Source: Hygrocybe punicea (lineage: Eukaryota > Basidiomycota > Agaricomycetes > Agaricales > Hygrophoraceae). From it: DNA of 64,000 nucleotides. Location: assembly GCA_963556145.1 (NCBI GenBank), contig OY744466.1, forward strand, positions 1,054,001 through 1,118,000, written 5' to 3'. The translations under genes were made by a program, and so were the position numbers. Shown here piece after piece: positions 12,696-24,285 of this stretch. The notes under the pieces were generated by a model. The model was not told where the DNA came from, did no database searches, and worked only from the letters and a program-made list of their open reading frames with translations. Within the stretch, counting starts at the first letter, position 1; every line of letters begins with the position of its first letter.

Positions 12696-13669
12696 ATGGC
12701 CACCACCGTTGGCATGAACTTGTCGTGGGGCGCCTTTAACGATATCACTCCCAACAGCGACCAGATCACCACTGCATCAGGTATATCGGACCAATAAGAT
12801 GTCGGTCGAGGGTAATTAACGGATTTCCTGGTATACGTAGCTACCGCCCTCACATCTCCAAGCACGGCGGCCGACGTCAGCCCGTCTGATCACGCCCCAA
12901 TTGATCACGTCGACGCGGTCCTACTCCCACACCGCCACTCTTATGCTCCAGCAACCCAAGTCCTTACAACCAAGAAGATCGAGCGCTCTGACCCAGCGGA
13001 GCCAGGAGACAATTGGCCGAATGCAAGCAATGTTACTCCTGGAGATGATGGGATGCAATTAGACGCGCATCCTACACCGAATCAGGTAGGTAGGGGCTAT
13101 TATCCAACACGATTCATCACCCCAGCAACGTTATTCCTCCTTTGCTGGAATTATTTCTATGACTTTTGTTGTGTCAATGGCTGACGATCTTACTCAAGTC
13201 AACCTCATTACCCACGATCGACATGGAAATATTTCAACAAATTCTTGACCTCGATGAGGACGACACGTATGAATTCTCGTGGGGCATGGCGTGGGCTTAT
13301 TTTTCCCAAGCCAAGACCACGTTCGAGGAGATGAATCAAGCCTTGTGGGTGTTTTTTATATATCATATCTCTCTCTCAGCGCAAGTCTTGACTTCTCCTT
13401 ACAGGGCGAAAAAAGATTTGGCGAAACTTTCCTCCCTCGGACATTTCCTCAAAGGCTCCTCTGCAGCGCTCGGCGTGTCGAAAGTGCAAGCCTCGTGCGA
13501 GCGAATTCAGCATTACGGAGAGCGGCGAGACGAGGAGCTAGGAATGGACCTATCAGCCGAAGAAGCAACTGATAAAATAACGCGTTTACTTGTCGTGGTC
13601 AAGGACGATTACAAGATGGCAGAGCAATGGCTGCGGGATTGGTTCAATAGTCGGAGGCCGGAGACCTGA
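12696..13669 (+). CDS. YPD1: Histidine-containing phosphotransfer protein (Ypd1-like)
   Basis: Relays phosphate from a hybrid histidine kinase to response regulators (Ssk1/Skn7 in yeast), feeding the HOG stress pathway. Four exons (12696-12780, 12841-13085, 13199-13344, 13405-13669) join in frame to 246 residues. The HPt four-helix domain is in the C-terminal half: MEIFQQILDLDEDDTYEFS, then FSQAKTTFEEMNQAL, then the phospho-acceptor motif LGHFLKGSSAALG with its histidine near 13440. It ends with the helix holding KDDYKMAEQWLRDWF. The N-terminal 110 residues are Ser/Thr/Pro-rich and extend it beyond the 167-residue yeast protein. The start at 12696 is the first in-frame ATG of the leader exon; a later start at the HPt domain itself (13217) cannot be excluded. 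Confidence 0.9.
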
Positions 13670-14703
13670 AAAGAACTTGCGGCTGTGAAGGTTTACTATC
13701 AAATTGGGTAAAGACTTTGGTCACCAAATGCCTTTTTACGTTCTGTGGTCTTGGGGAAGGAAGGAGGTCGCGAAAGGGGAGCAACACAGTGCGCGCAATT
13801 CCTGGTCCCCAAAAACCCGTCCATATAAAACGAGAAAAAAAGACGCCTGTCATCCAAAATGGGTAGACAGTCTGTTGCCATTTTTCCCTTCCGCCTTTCA
13901 TCAGCTGTAAATTTCGTCCACTAGCCATGAGCACACGGCAGATAGGACAGACTAGTACTATTGACGGGGTTCTCTGTTGTTTCGCAACGTATGCAGTGCT
14001 TCTGGAAATACATGACATGAAATGAAATAAAAATTTCTTTTTCCGTTTCCAACATGAATCAGATTCTGGTACGCAAAATCGAAGACTGTTATAATAAAAC
14101 ACTCGGGGCAAAGCACCAGAGCTGCATGATAGTAATACCCTCAGAGCATCAAGGCTGGATAAATGATGCGAGGTAAGATGAAGATTTCCAAGCGAATGTG
14201 TTTGAATATTGCAGGAGGAAGAGGGGGAAAGGGTAAGAATGAGCGTTTGCTGTTGTCAAGCTTATAGCGGGCGGCGCAGGGACCCAAGAGAGAGAAAAAG
14301 ACAAGAAATACGATACCCCCGATACCATGGATCCAAAGAGAGTTGTGTGGAAACAAGCGGAAAACAAAAAATTGATCAAACAGAATGCCATGGTCTCTGC
14401 CGGGGGTATCTCCATCAGTTTGACTCCATTAACATGCGTCCACTTAGAGAGGCGTTGGTATTTCTTCCTTGTCACCGTGGGCAATCTCTACATCTGCATC
14501 TGTCTGCTGGCTGACTGGTTCAGCATCTTACGTCAGTATTCCGCTAGCTCATTGACCACAGAACATACCACGCAGAGTGGTTGGTCCTTCGAATTCCTCA
14601 GTTGTTTCCAAAGTTTGAACTGGATGGCCACTACTCGTCTCCGGTTCCAAGACCCCCTGAGCAGCGCCCTCCACATCTGGCATCGCTATATGCCAATGAA
14701 TCG
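13670..14703. other. Intergenic region between convergent genes
   Basis: It separates the 3' end of the phosphotransfer gene (+) from the 3' end of the Msb1/Mug8 gene (-). I see no coding signal, only open frames without family features; 3' UTRs and polyadenylation signals would be expected here. Confidence 0.5.
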
Positions 14704-17700
14704 TCACTCCCCCGGAACTCCACAAGTGGTGTTGCACATACCCTCAGAGATACCGTTGTCTTTTACACCGTTGCCGCCATTTGCGGCGATTACAGCGACT
14801 TCTTCCGCGGCTGGCATTGGTTCGGTCGTTGCTGACTCTTCTCCTAACCTTGCTTCTAAATCAGACGGATCTGATTTCACCTGTATGTCGATTGTCGTCG
14901 ATTCCTCTCCTGACCTCGCCTCCAATTCAGGCTTATCTGGGCTGCCATCGCCAATCACCACAACATCATCACCAGTGTGCTCGATCTCGTGCCCATTTGG
15001 CGTCGACTCTGTTTCCCCTGATTTCACCTGGATTTCGGTGGTCGCCGACTCTTCTCCTGGCCGCGCTTCCAATTCAGGCTTATCTGGGCTCTGGTCACTG
15101 ATCGTCGCATCAACAGGCAATTCCTGGCCAACAACGTGCTCATGCTCGTAGCCATTTGATGCCGGCTGCACTTCTTCCGACCTCGCCTGTATCTCGGTTG
15201 TCGCCAACTCTTCTTCTCCTAACCTCCCCTCCAATTCCGGTTGAACTAGGCTCTCTTCGCCATTCTTCACTGCAATAGGCAGGGGTACTTCCTTACCACT
15301 ACCACTTGGCGCCGTCTCTGATTCCGGCTGTACACCGATATCCGTCTCAGCTTGTGGTACCTCGACAGCGCTGCCTGGCGATACCTTTGCAGATGCAGAC
15401 TCTGGCACCGCCACATTCCCAACAACGGGCACCGTCGAAACATCCGCCAGTGTTTCAGTCGCAAGTTCAAGAGTGACAACTCGGATTTCCGGAGTAGGCT
15501 CCACAACAGAGATGGGGATGACGTCGGATGGGACAGGGTCCTGAATCGCAGCACATTCAGGTACTATTTCGACAATCGTAGTCTCGTGAACCTGGCCAGC
15601 GCCCAGCCTAGCCTGAAATTCTTCTTCCTTTGCTTTCGCTTCAGACAGGTCGGGCAACTCTTTCTCTTGGACTAACAATGCCGGGGTTGGGGAGTGATCC
15701 CGTTTTGACGATGACACGGCTGCCGGGGACGCTTTGTCTGCCACTTCGAGTTGAGCAGGAGCTTCGGGCGCAGCAGGTGTAGGCGTAACAGCTGGCTGCA
15801 CCACAAGTTCACGTTTAGCTTCTTCACCGCCTTCCACGGTAGCAGCAGCAGCAGCAGCAACAACGCCCGCGGTGACCACTGCCGCCGCCGCCGCCGCCGC
15901 CGAACCAGCAACACCATGTCCAGACTCAACATTTCCTTTCGGAGCAACTTTAGTTTCCTCTTTCACAACGGGAGCAGGCACCTTGGCGGCCGATTTTTCC
16001 TCATCCTCCTGTTCCTCCGGCAAGATCTCACCCATCTCACCAATCTTCGGAGACTTCTTACGACCTTTCGCAGACTTGGCGTTCCCGTTCCCGCCATCAC
16101 CAGAGATACTATGTCGAACGCCCGTCAAAAAACTGAAATGTTTCTTCGTCGCCGCCAACGTCGAGCTGAGCCGTGAACTCGAGAGATCGGATCTGAAAGA
16201 TGGTTTTGGGGAAGAAGGCCTCGGCCTCTTGCTAGCTTGTTGTTGTTGTTGTTGAGCAGCGGCGGAGGACGCTCCTTCGGGTTGCTCTGCGAGAGCCGGA
16301 GAAACCGGCTGTTTGTGTGCGTGCTCGATGATGACCCATTCGATTGGCTTCTGGGCAATCTCAGCGCCCGAAATGGGGTTCTTGAGTTTGCAAATGACGA
16401 AATTGGGCCAGGTGGACGAGATGGGGTCCAACAATGCGTCGCTCCAGAAGTCAATGAACGCTTCGTCAAGCTGGACCACGGTGACCAGCGTAGACCTCGA
16501 TATGGCCTTGGCATCTTCCGTTGTGGGGGAAGAGACAGCCGCAGACGCAGATGCAGATGCCGATGCCGATGTCGATGCCGCTAGTGCCACTGCCGCCGTC
16601 GCCGTCGCCTTCTCACCCTCGTGAGATCGTCTACCACGTGGGGGGGAAGTAGCCTTGCGTTTCTTGTTCGGCTTCCGCGGGGTGGCGGGTTCCGTCTTCT
16701 CCACATCCTTGTCGAGGAGCGTCCCAGCAAGGATCTGGGGGATAACAGGGGACTCGTGGAAGCCCCCAGAAACGAACTGAGTCCAGTCTGTCACCGGCAC
16801 TTCTGCCGTGGGCGAGGCGCTGGGAGTCAGCAGCGTCGATGTCGTTGTACCAGAAGCCTTGGCGTGTCCTTCGGCGGGCGAGGGCGGCGTGTTGCCATTG
16901 GCGGGTTTATCCTTGGTGGCGTCCGAGAAGGATTGTTGCTGCTGTAGGGGTTGTTGTAGTTGGGGGAGCAACGTGAATTTAGGCGTAGGCGGTCCCTTAT
17001 CAGCCAAAGAATCCGCCGGAATCAAGGACAAGAAACGAATTGTCTCGTCGGCAAATATGCGACTGGGCGTTGTATATCCACCTGGCAAATCCGGCTCTGT
17101 CTCTACCAACGCCGCCTTCTTGATCTTGTCCCATGCCGAGCCCGAGCCGTTTTCGCCGTTGTCTCTATTGGAAGTTTCAGACTTGATTGCCTTGACGATG
17201 AGATGAAGTGGGTGTAGTTTCGTTCGGTTGGCTGTGGGACTAGCAGATGTCTCCGTTTCGATGCGGACGAACAAGGCGTCATAGCGACGAGTAGAGAACT
17301 GAGGACGTGGAAGGAACTCGTCGGTTGGAGCTCCAGCAACTTTTCTGTAAGGGTAATGGTGAACCAGCTCGAGAAGACGTGTAGGCATTCGACGAGTAAC
17401 GGCTTCGTCTCTGGGAAGCAAAAAAAAAGAGACAAGTTTGAATCAGGTGGATGGATCCTTATTTGAAGAGAAGCAAAAAAGGGGGCAAACCTGATACGTG
17501 CCAAGAACAGATGCTCCAATATACGACCTGCCCGCTCCCACCGGGCATAAAATGCAGGCCAGTCGTCTTTTGGATCAGAGCGCTGTGCGGTCAACAGCCA
17601 AAAGCCAAGGAATTTTGAAAGTTTGCTCCCCGAGATACTGTTGGCTTCAGAGTGAGCTGCAAGGGATGACAGGACCTCTAGAGTAGCGGACAAGAGCTGG

Positions 17701-18632
17701 TGATGAGCTGGAGTCAGTTGGGGTACAAGGTTCTCGGAGTAGGCTTTGGGTGGGTACGAAGCCTGGCGTTCTGCCTCTGAGAATTTCGTGTACCAAGACC
17801 ATTCTGCGGCCGATGATGATTCTGTTCCGAAAGAAGTTCCATCTAGTTTGAGGTGGCGCAAGCCCCAGCGCAACACTGCCGCGACGTCGTGCGGGGACCG
17901 GGTGAAGTTGAGTTCGGATTCGAAGGCCGCGACGGCAGAAGAAGAGGGAGAAGATGGAGAAGAGAGCGTGGGTGTTGTAGGAGTGTTTGGAGCCAACGAT
18001 TGTATGAAGAGTGAAATTAGTTTGCGTTGTATGGTCGGCGAAGCAGAATACCAATGAGGGTGCATGATTCCAAGTGTTTCGAGGCCTTTGGGAGCGCAAG
18101 CAAGAGATGGATGAGACAACACGCAGATAACTGTACTCTGTTGAGGAAACGTACCTCGTGCGGTGATGATATCAGAACACGCTTTTACCAGGACGAGAGT
18201 CTCCAACGGGTTCAACCGTCTTTCCCCGATATCAGCATCCGCCAACACACTCCGAGAATCAGGATCGGCGTCAAAGACGACGCCAAGGGCACGAGCGTTA
18301 GACGATGCCTCTTTCGGAGGGATGAGGTTGAGGGTTAGATGGGGCAGGTCGTCGACTGGGCTTTGCGGAGGACTGGGGAAATTTGGACGGGGTTTGGACC
18401 TGGACCTGGACAGACCGAAGAAACCATCCCTCTCTTTTTCCTTGTCTTTTCCTAAAGATTCTGGAAAATTGATGGCGGTGGGGGACACGGTCGGGGACAC
18501 GGCTTCGAATTTCCCCTCTAACAAGGATACATCTGAAGCGCGGGGAGGATTGTCGTTGTCCTCGTGTTTCTTGCGACCAAAGACCTTGGACAAGAACGAA
18601 GGCATTTCCTTGGTCTTTTCAAACCGGGCCAT
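14704..18632 (-). CDS. Msb1/Mug8-domain protein (cell polarity, RhoGAP-like)
   Basis: Three exons: from 18632 to about 18155, then to about 17490, then 17411 to 14704. The N-terminal half carries the fungal Msb1/Mug8 domain. Its landmarks are MPSFLSKVFGRKK, HLTLNLIPPKE, ERRLNPLETLVLVKACS, GLETLGIMHPHWYSASPTIQ, KLISLFIQSL, and YTKFSEAERQASYPPKAYSE with LSKFLGFWLL. Yeast Msb1 works in bud emergence and Cdc42/Rho signalling. The C-terminal ~800 residues are low complexity: an Ala/Ser run from a GC-A repeat near 16550, poly-Gln near 16235 and 16940, and a terminal imperfect repeat built around GEESATTEIQVKS (about 14830-15220). Two starts are possible, 18652 and 18632; the second gives MARFEKTKEMPSFL. 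Fragments of this gene occur inside the S1 and S2 segments downstream. Confidence 0.85.
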
Positions 18633-18928
18633 GATTAATTCCATTTTCGACCAGAGGAGGAAAGTGGGGGTGGAGGAGGAGGGGGCAAATACCTGGCTCT
18701 TGCGATTTTGGACGCGAACAACGGGCAAAAAGGCAATTTCCACGTGGCTCAATATTGGCTTATCTTTACCTCATTGTAAATGTACAAAGATTACTGGCCC
18801 GACAGCATTGCAGAGGCAGTCATAACGGATAAATGTAGTGTAGGAGTTATTCGAAGTAACCGAGTCAATGCAATATACACCCTGGCCTATATCAAAACAT
18901 ACGAATATACCAGTCCATTCCAAGCAAG

Positions 18929-19651
18929 TCACAGAATACCTTTCTGGAGTCCCTTCATGTCTTTGATGGAAGCAGTAGTGGTGGGGGCGGAGGTGGTATC
19001 GGGGGGATTAGGGTTGGGGGCATTGGAGGGATTAGACGACGGGTCGACAGAGGAAAAAGGGATGATACCCGAATTTGAAGTAGGGAGAGGCTTGAGTGTG
19101 CTGGTGTCTGGTGCAACGCTGAAAGCGGACGTAGACGTCGATGGGTTCAATGATGTCTTTGGAGGACCCTTCCACGTGTCAAACGTAGTGGCCAAAGCGG
19201 AGGTGGTTGGGTCCGATGCCGAGGAAGTGCTATTACCGCTCACGGCGGTCTTCGACGACTTCTTCTTCTTCGATGCACCCACTGCCGCACCGACGACGAC
19301 GGCAATCAACACAACTGCGGCGACGGCAGCGATGATGATTCCTCTTTTTGTTCGCCAGAAAGGTAATGGCGCGATAGGTTTAGAGTAGTGCTCCTTTGCG
19401 AAGCCTTCTGGGTCGGTAGAGTGGTCGTTGGAAGCGGGGGCGGAGACTTGAGCGGCAGGCCGACCGCTGATGTTGTTGTCGTTGTTGTCGTTGAGCAGGT
19501 CGATATTATAGCCTTCCTGGTGAATTTATGGGACGGCGATAAGAATGGACAAATACGATGAAGTGAACGGAGAGAGTACCTGGCGTTCCAGCTGTGTAGC
19601 GACCGGGGCGTCGTCGAGCAGGTTCTGGTCGTAGAAACCTTTGGACGCCAT
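18929..19651 (-). CDS. Single-pass membrane protein, unknown function
   Basis: Not recognised by name. Two exons (19580-19651 and 18929-19516) give 219 residues. The N-terminus is MASKGFYDQNLLDDAPVA. A hydrophobic segment GIIIAAVAAVVLIAVVVGAA follows a WRTKR stop-transfer-like basic patch and is followed by SKKKKSSK. The rest is Ser/Thr/Pro-rich, as in a glycosylated extracellular or lumenal stalk. No signal peptide is seen, so a type II or III anchor is likely. Basidiomycete genomes contain many such short Ser/Thr-rich one-helix proteins. A decayed copy lies directly upstream at about 19790-20100. Confidence 0.75.
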
Positions 19652-19789
19652 TGTGGGTGGCTCACTGACAGCGGCAAATGATGAGGATGATGGTTAGAAT
19701 GAGACCTCACGCTCAGGCACAGGCTTTAGAACTCCGACGAACACGGGACAACCGTCAAAATAGACGCTCACAGCCACATATGAATATTT

Positions 19790-20100
19790 TAATGTGGAAT
19801 TCTACACTAGGCTGAACGGTAGCAGGAGAGGGAAGTATCACCTGGAAATGAGGTCGAACTGGGTCACCAGTCTGCGTGAGCCTAGAAGTTGTGGTTGCGG
19901 TAGTGGGACAATGTTGGGAATGGATGCAGAGGGGTTCAACGTTGCCTTCGAAGGTTCGATCGACGTGTCAACGGTCGGAGGTCGTTGCGCTCGACCCCGA
20001 GGTAGTATTGGAGCCGTTACCTGTCGTTGATGATTGCTTCTTTGATGCACCACCCACGATAATTGCAACGCCCTGTAGCGCTAGGACTAGCCATAGAACT
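19790..20100 (-). pseudogene. Decayed tandem copy of the single-pass membrane protein
   Basis: The stretch repeats the order of the preceding gene: a conserved SxxxLNPS block, a VDTS block, an SDPTTS-like block and a junction to the lysine-serine patch next to the membrane segment. It has internal indels and frame changes and lacks the membrane helix and first exon. Seen by direct comparison of about 19090-19290 with about 19890-20080. I infer a local duplication followed by decay. Confidence 0.6.
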
Positions 20101-20825
20101 GATGGGGCTACGGTCAGTTACGGGCCCGACACCGGGGAAGCTCGTGCGGTTCGTGCCAGTGGAACTAGGGTATGAGATTCGAATTCATGGCAGTGGCAGA
20201 GCTGAAATTCTGACTCGTGCAGCGGGCACGTTGTGGTTGTAGTATCCGCCGCGCCCTGGTGTGCAACATCTCCTGGCAATCGTGATGGTCAAGAACTGTT
20301 CAGACGCCAAATCCTTTTTTGCATGACGACGCGCCGAAGGTGTACCGAGTGGCAAGTTGTACTACCTATAAATGACACCGGTAAATAATCAGCACCGACC
20401 TGGACGTCTATCGTAACAGTGGGTTATGGGAAATAGTGTGTTCCTCATCATATATTTTCATTACTCGATTCTACGATTCTCTTTCTAGGTGTCCGCGTCC
20501 ACGATTTTGTCCAAGCTATATAACGTGAGAGAAGTTGACATTTATATATCCCCGTGGACTGTAATGCAACTAACGTTCTGAAAGTGTGAACGTATTGCTA
20601 TTTACCTCAAAATATCGATATTACGACTCAAGGGCTCCACGCATATGTGTAACGGCACTCAATCATCACCTGAAGTCGGGGGCCCATGTTGGCTGGAAAC
20701 TTGTGTTCAACAACGGTCACTCCGTACGGTGACTTCGAAATGTTTTGTACGTTTGATAACCTCAGCTTATGGTACTGTAGGATCCAGCAGCGCCCTGTGC
20801 AGGCCCACCTACGTCCTCAACAATC

Positions 20826-20900
20826 AGGAAAAGATCTCACCCACCTCACCCATCTTCGGAGACATCTTACCACCTTTCGCAGACTTCAAATCCCGATGAC
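20826..20900 (-). pseudogene. Captured fragment of the Msb1/Mug8 gene (S1 copy)
   Basis: About 70 bases match 16,018-16,090 inside the low-complexity part of the Msb1/Mug8 gene about 5 kb away, in the same orientation, with a handful of mismatches. It is non-coding here. The S2 segment holds a longer version of the same fragment. Confidence 0.7.
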
Positions 20901-21350
20901 CAGGATCTGATCTGAGGCACATGATCAGCTTACTGGCACAAGTCTAGAATCGAGCTTGCCGTCATTTGTACCATTGGGTTGGTCGCCCCCCCCCCCCCCC
21001 CCTCGATTCTCTAATACATTGCTCTTTCCAGGACGTCCAAGTTTTTCCCGACCAGCCATGGCCGGGAATACCCACCACCCGTGAGAAATGCGTTGGAAGG
21101 CAGATGAAGCATAGATCTACAATATTCACGATATTGTGTTTTCCGGCTGCAAGAAACGACAAACATCATGGGAATGGAGACCGCAAACGAGGCTAGTTTA
21201 CAAAATTTCAAAGACACATTCAACAATCATTTACATGACCTCAGATTCAGAAACTCCGACTCGCAAACATCTTGCGTTTGACCTTGCGTTTGACCTTGAA
21301 GAGAAAACAGGTGATTTCTCCGCGCAAACAGGTTCTGAAGAGAAACAAAC

Positions 21351-21954
21351 CTATTGGTACTCAAGAATTGAGATCGTGCAATCATCGTGATCCTGATCCG
21401 TAAAATCCTCGGAGATCACCTGAAGATGAGGTATTGAGAAAATATATCGTTTGGATACTACTACGCTTACAATTTGTTGATTAAAAGTCATCGGATAATC
21501 GGGCTCAGGTAGCTTTTTGATCTGGAAATCAGTTCAAATGTGAGAATTATCTTGCAGCAACGACGCTAAACGATCGACTCACAGAAAGAGGACCGACCGA
21601 CTGGGAAGGTACGAAACTACCACCAGTTTGGTGGGTTATAGTGACGACGACGATTGCATCAAAGTTGAAGGGACCGAAGGACCAGTGCTCCCTCTGGTTC
21701 AGCCTGTCTTTCATGATTACCCTACTGCCAACGCCTTCGAAAGTAACAGAGGCTATCGGTTGACCGCCCGGTTCCTTCACCTCGACCAAAGCCCTCTGGT
21801 TGGCGCTGGAATTGACGACCTGGTAATGTTGATTGTCCGATCATCAATCGGAAATACGAGAAAAAATATGGACGATGCGGGCGTTGCTTACCCCTGCGGC
21901 AAAGCCTCTGAATCCGGGGAGGAGTGGAAAAGTTTTGGGCTGAGTGGTTCCCAT
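21351..21954 (-). CDS. Small protein family 1, member A (139 aa), unknown function
   Basis: Not recognised by name. Four exons join cleanly: 21892-21954, 21583-21819, 21471-21521 and 21351-21419, giving 139 residues. Features are MGTTQPKTFPLLPGFRGF, a VEVKEPGGQPIASVTFEGVG block, a conserved HWSFGPFNF core, alternating hydrophobics (VVVTITHQ) that suggest a beta-sandwich, and an acidic DQDHDDCTISILEY tail that could bind metal. No signal peptide. A TATAAAG lies about 90 bases upstream at 22045-22051. Two relatives are in this window, at 43606-44209 (minus) and 37411-38115 (plus), with identical intron positions. Conservation of all splice sites argues that it is a functional gene. Confidence 0.75.
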
Positions 21955-22044
21955 GATGATGATCTGTTACAGGTAGGTTGAGAAATGTGTGGTAGAGGTT
22001 ATGGGCAGAGAACTTGAGACACCGTCACGGTACATCCGTGCAGG

Positions 22045-22051
22045 CTTTATA
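22045..22051 (-). promoter_or_regulatory. Probable TATA box of small-family gene A
   Basis: TATAAAG on the minus strand about 90 bases before the ATG at 21954. The same box is preserved before the S2 copy. Confidence 0.45.
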
Positions 22052-22349
22052 GGCCTGAAAGCAAGCTTCCTGTCAACCCTTTCCTGTCACTACCGGTGCA
22101 ATGTTCACACCGGCATGAGACTAATGCACACACCTGACTCCAGCCAGCAAACGTGCGATGAGCTGTACCGATCCTTTGGACCCAACAGAGGCCCTTGCGA
22201 CCTCGCGTTAACTTGAGGGTGCGTAGTTTAAGACTGGGTCATGGGGGCACTTTCTTGTCACTTCGCGTGAACAGCCATCCTGTAAATGCACACTTGAGCA
22301 CCACATAAGTGATCGGGGTGAATCTTTAAGCTTTATTATATAATAAGCT

Positions 22350-22355
22350 TAAGTT
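22350..22355. repeat. Candidate target-site duplication, left (TAAGTT)
   Basis: TAAGTT directly precedes the left terminal repeat and CAAGTT directly follows the right one. Five of six bases agree. Confidence 0.5.
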
Positions 22356-22968
22356 TATGGAAAGCAACAGTGATCAGCCCTTTTTTGTAACGCAATATTC
22401 AATGTCAGACGCGGCATGGCGTTAGGACCCAGGACACTCCACCAATGATAAGTGTTCCGCATACAAGTAATATAGTAGTGTCTTCGTAGCGTTTAACAAG
22501 TGTCCTCATAGCATCAAGTGTCTTCATGTACAAGTATCTTCATAGCAATAAATTCTGATATAAGACTGAGGCTTGATCAGATTACCACCAGACTATTGAG
22601 TAAAAGATATGTGGAATTGCTATTAGACAATCATGAATCTATACTTCGAGAGTCCTGGAACTTAGTAGGAGGCCTCAAAACCCTTCGCCGGCCACACCAG
22701 CTTCAGTTTGTTGGAGGTGTCACATATGGGCTTGCACCTCAAGACGTTGCGGGTATTCGGGTGACTTTGTCGACGCCCATTCGGTTGGTGAGACGAACGA
22801 CGTCGCCGAAGTCTAGTGACGTCGGGTCTGTTGTGTACAGAATCTATCAGATATTACTTAGATAAAGGAGAAACACTCACCTAGCAATAGCCGTAGTTCG
22901 CGCACTTTATTTGCACGTTTTGGGTCGCGGTCGCGCTTTAAACACTCACACTCCCAAACAACAATCTA

Positions 22969-23718
22969 ATGTCCCACCACTCTACCTCATCCACACTGGT
23001 GCTCGAGGCACAAAGCGACTCGCCGCCGCCGCTATCCACCCCAAACAATCCCACCCAAGCCATGGCCAACGCCAACGGCAATAACGAATCCGGCCTGTTA
23101 TCTCCCCTCGCGCTCACCCTGCTATCGTTCGACTCGCCGGGGCCTCTATCTCCCCTCGCGCTCACCCTGCTATCGTTCGACTCGCCGGGGCCTCTATCTG
23201 CCCAGGCCCAACTTGCAGGCGTTGGCTCAAACGAAGACGGCCAACTTTCTCCACTCACACTCAACCTTCGATCGTTCAACTCGTTGACGCTCCCACCCAC
23301 CTCAGCGCTATGTCTGAGCATCGAAAACGACGGTCAATTATCCCCACTCGCCCTGGCCCTCCTATCGTTCGACTCTCCGGCACTTCTATCGGCCCCAGCC
23401 CAACTTTCGGGCATGGGGAATGAGAACGACGGATTGTCGCCCCTCCCTCTCTCCCTCCGATCGTTTGACATCCAACGCAGCAGTGAAGGGTCTCCCGAAG
23501 CGTCGTTAGTTCCTGTGCAGGCCGAAGTTCGCAACGGCGGTGGAGAATCATTGTAAGCAAATGGATAATGTGAATATGGCGCGTATCCGTGAGTTTCCCC
23601 CCCCCTTGCTTGCCCCTCCGTTTCTTGCATTGAAATTATCAGGGCTAACAGTTTTGCAGGTGATGTTGATCTGGGTGATGAAATTGCCATGATGGGAGTG
23701 GTTGTTAGAGGAGAATAA
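22969..23718 (+). CDS. Ser/Pro/Leu repeat protein in left terminal repeat
   Basis: Not recognised. Two exons (22969-23552 and 23643-23718) join in frame to a protein of about 219 residues starting MSHHSTSSTLVLEAQSD. It is built from about seven copies of a motif close to LSPLALTLLSFDSP. Two neighbouring copies are identical at DNA level over 48 bases (about 23,099-23,194), so the array is changing in length. The C-terminal exon reads NSFAGDVDLGDEIAMMGVVV. No signal peptide, no known domain. It could be a short-linear-motif scaffold for the element's other proteins; that is a guess. Because it lies in the terminal repeat, every complete element carries two copies. Confidence 0.6.
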
Positions 23719-23999
23719 TGAAAATTTTTGGATACTCCCGTTTGTGAAATGTTGAATTAGATAAATGCTCTTGAAGATTCTGCTCTTGCGTAGATTCGCC
23801 CTGATGCTTTCACTTCATATGGCAAGCTCTGGTTTGGTCTTTGAGCAAAGCTGGTGATAGCGTCCGGCAGTGGGATAGCAAGTCGGTGATCTTTGCTTTA
23901 TCGTGGAATCTTGACAACAATTGCAGGCACGTGTTGTGAAACACGCCGTCTTTTCTTCTCACCCATGACCAAGGTGAACCAGAAAAACCAATACAAGCC

Positions 24000-24155
24000 A
24001 TGCCGTCAGTCGTTTTTCATTCCATCTCTTTCTTTCTGGCTGACACACTCCAAGCTCCCGAGGACGAGCTACGCGAGCTCCTGTTGTTCTACTACAATCT
24101 CGGTCTAAACGACAAGAAGGTTGCGTCGTCATGTCTTTATCATTTCGATACCGAG
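24000..24155 (+). pseudogene. Integrase gene start, cut off at the inner edge of the left repeat
   Basis: Encodes the first 52 residues of the integrase (MPSVVFHSISFFLAD to HFDTE). It then runs into unrelated sequence where the terminal repeat ends. It is the mirror image of the true gene start at 35,106 and may give a short transcript from the same promoter. Confidence 0.75.
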
Positions 24156-24285
24156 GGGTACCCATGTATTGACAGGTACGTCCGTCACCCAGTGACGAGC
24201 TTATCAACGTCAAGGTGGCCAAAGGCCAAAGGCTGTTGTCTGGATCCTTAGGGAACTTGCTGGGGATTGCCATGTTCTGACACGT

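Larger units (their letters stand above)
20160..22350. repeat. Segmental duplication S1, left part
   Basis: Diverged direct repeat of about 42,100-44,600 (S2): the same order of landmarks, with many substitutions and small indels. Landmarks shared include the region ending in a 'gagagaagttgacatttatatatcc' type block (20,530 and 42,550), the captured Msb1/Mug8 fragment, and the small four-exon gene. S1 carries a run of about 20 C near 20,980 where S2 has a short broken C/T run. S1 resumes at 36,751 after the big transposon. Confidence 0.85.
22356..24155 (+). repeat. Left terminal inverted repeat, 1.8 kb
   Basis: Reverse complement of 34,951-36,750. It contains an unassigned 115-codon frame (22,518-22,865), the complete repeat-protein gene and the first 52 codons of the integrase gene. 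Homology stops within the codon after HFDTE. The outermost bases are TATGGAAAGC. Confidence 0.9.

Noticed and set aside
14327..15151. A 274-codon plus-strand frame over the end of the Msb1/Mug8 gene
   Set aside because: Antisense shadow of the low-complexity, repeat-built C-terminal coding region.
22518..22865. A 115-codon frame in the terminal repeats of the big transposon
   Set aside because: Identical in both arms because the arms are copies; no domain or splice context, so coding status is unsupported.
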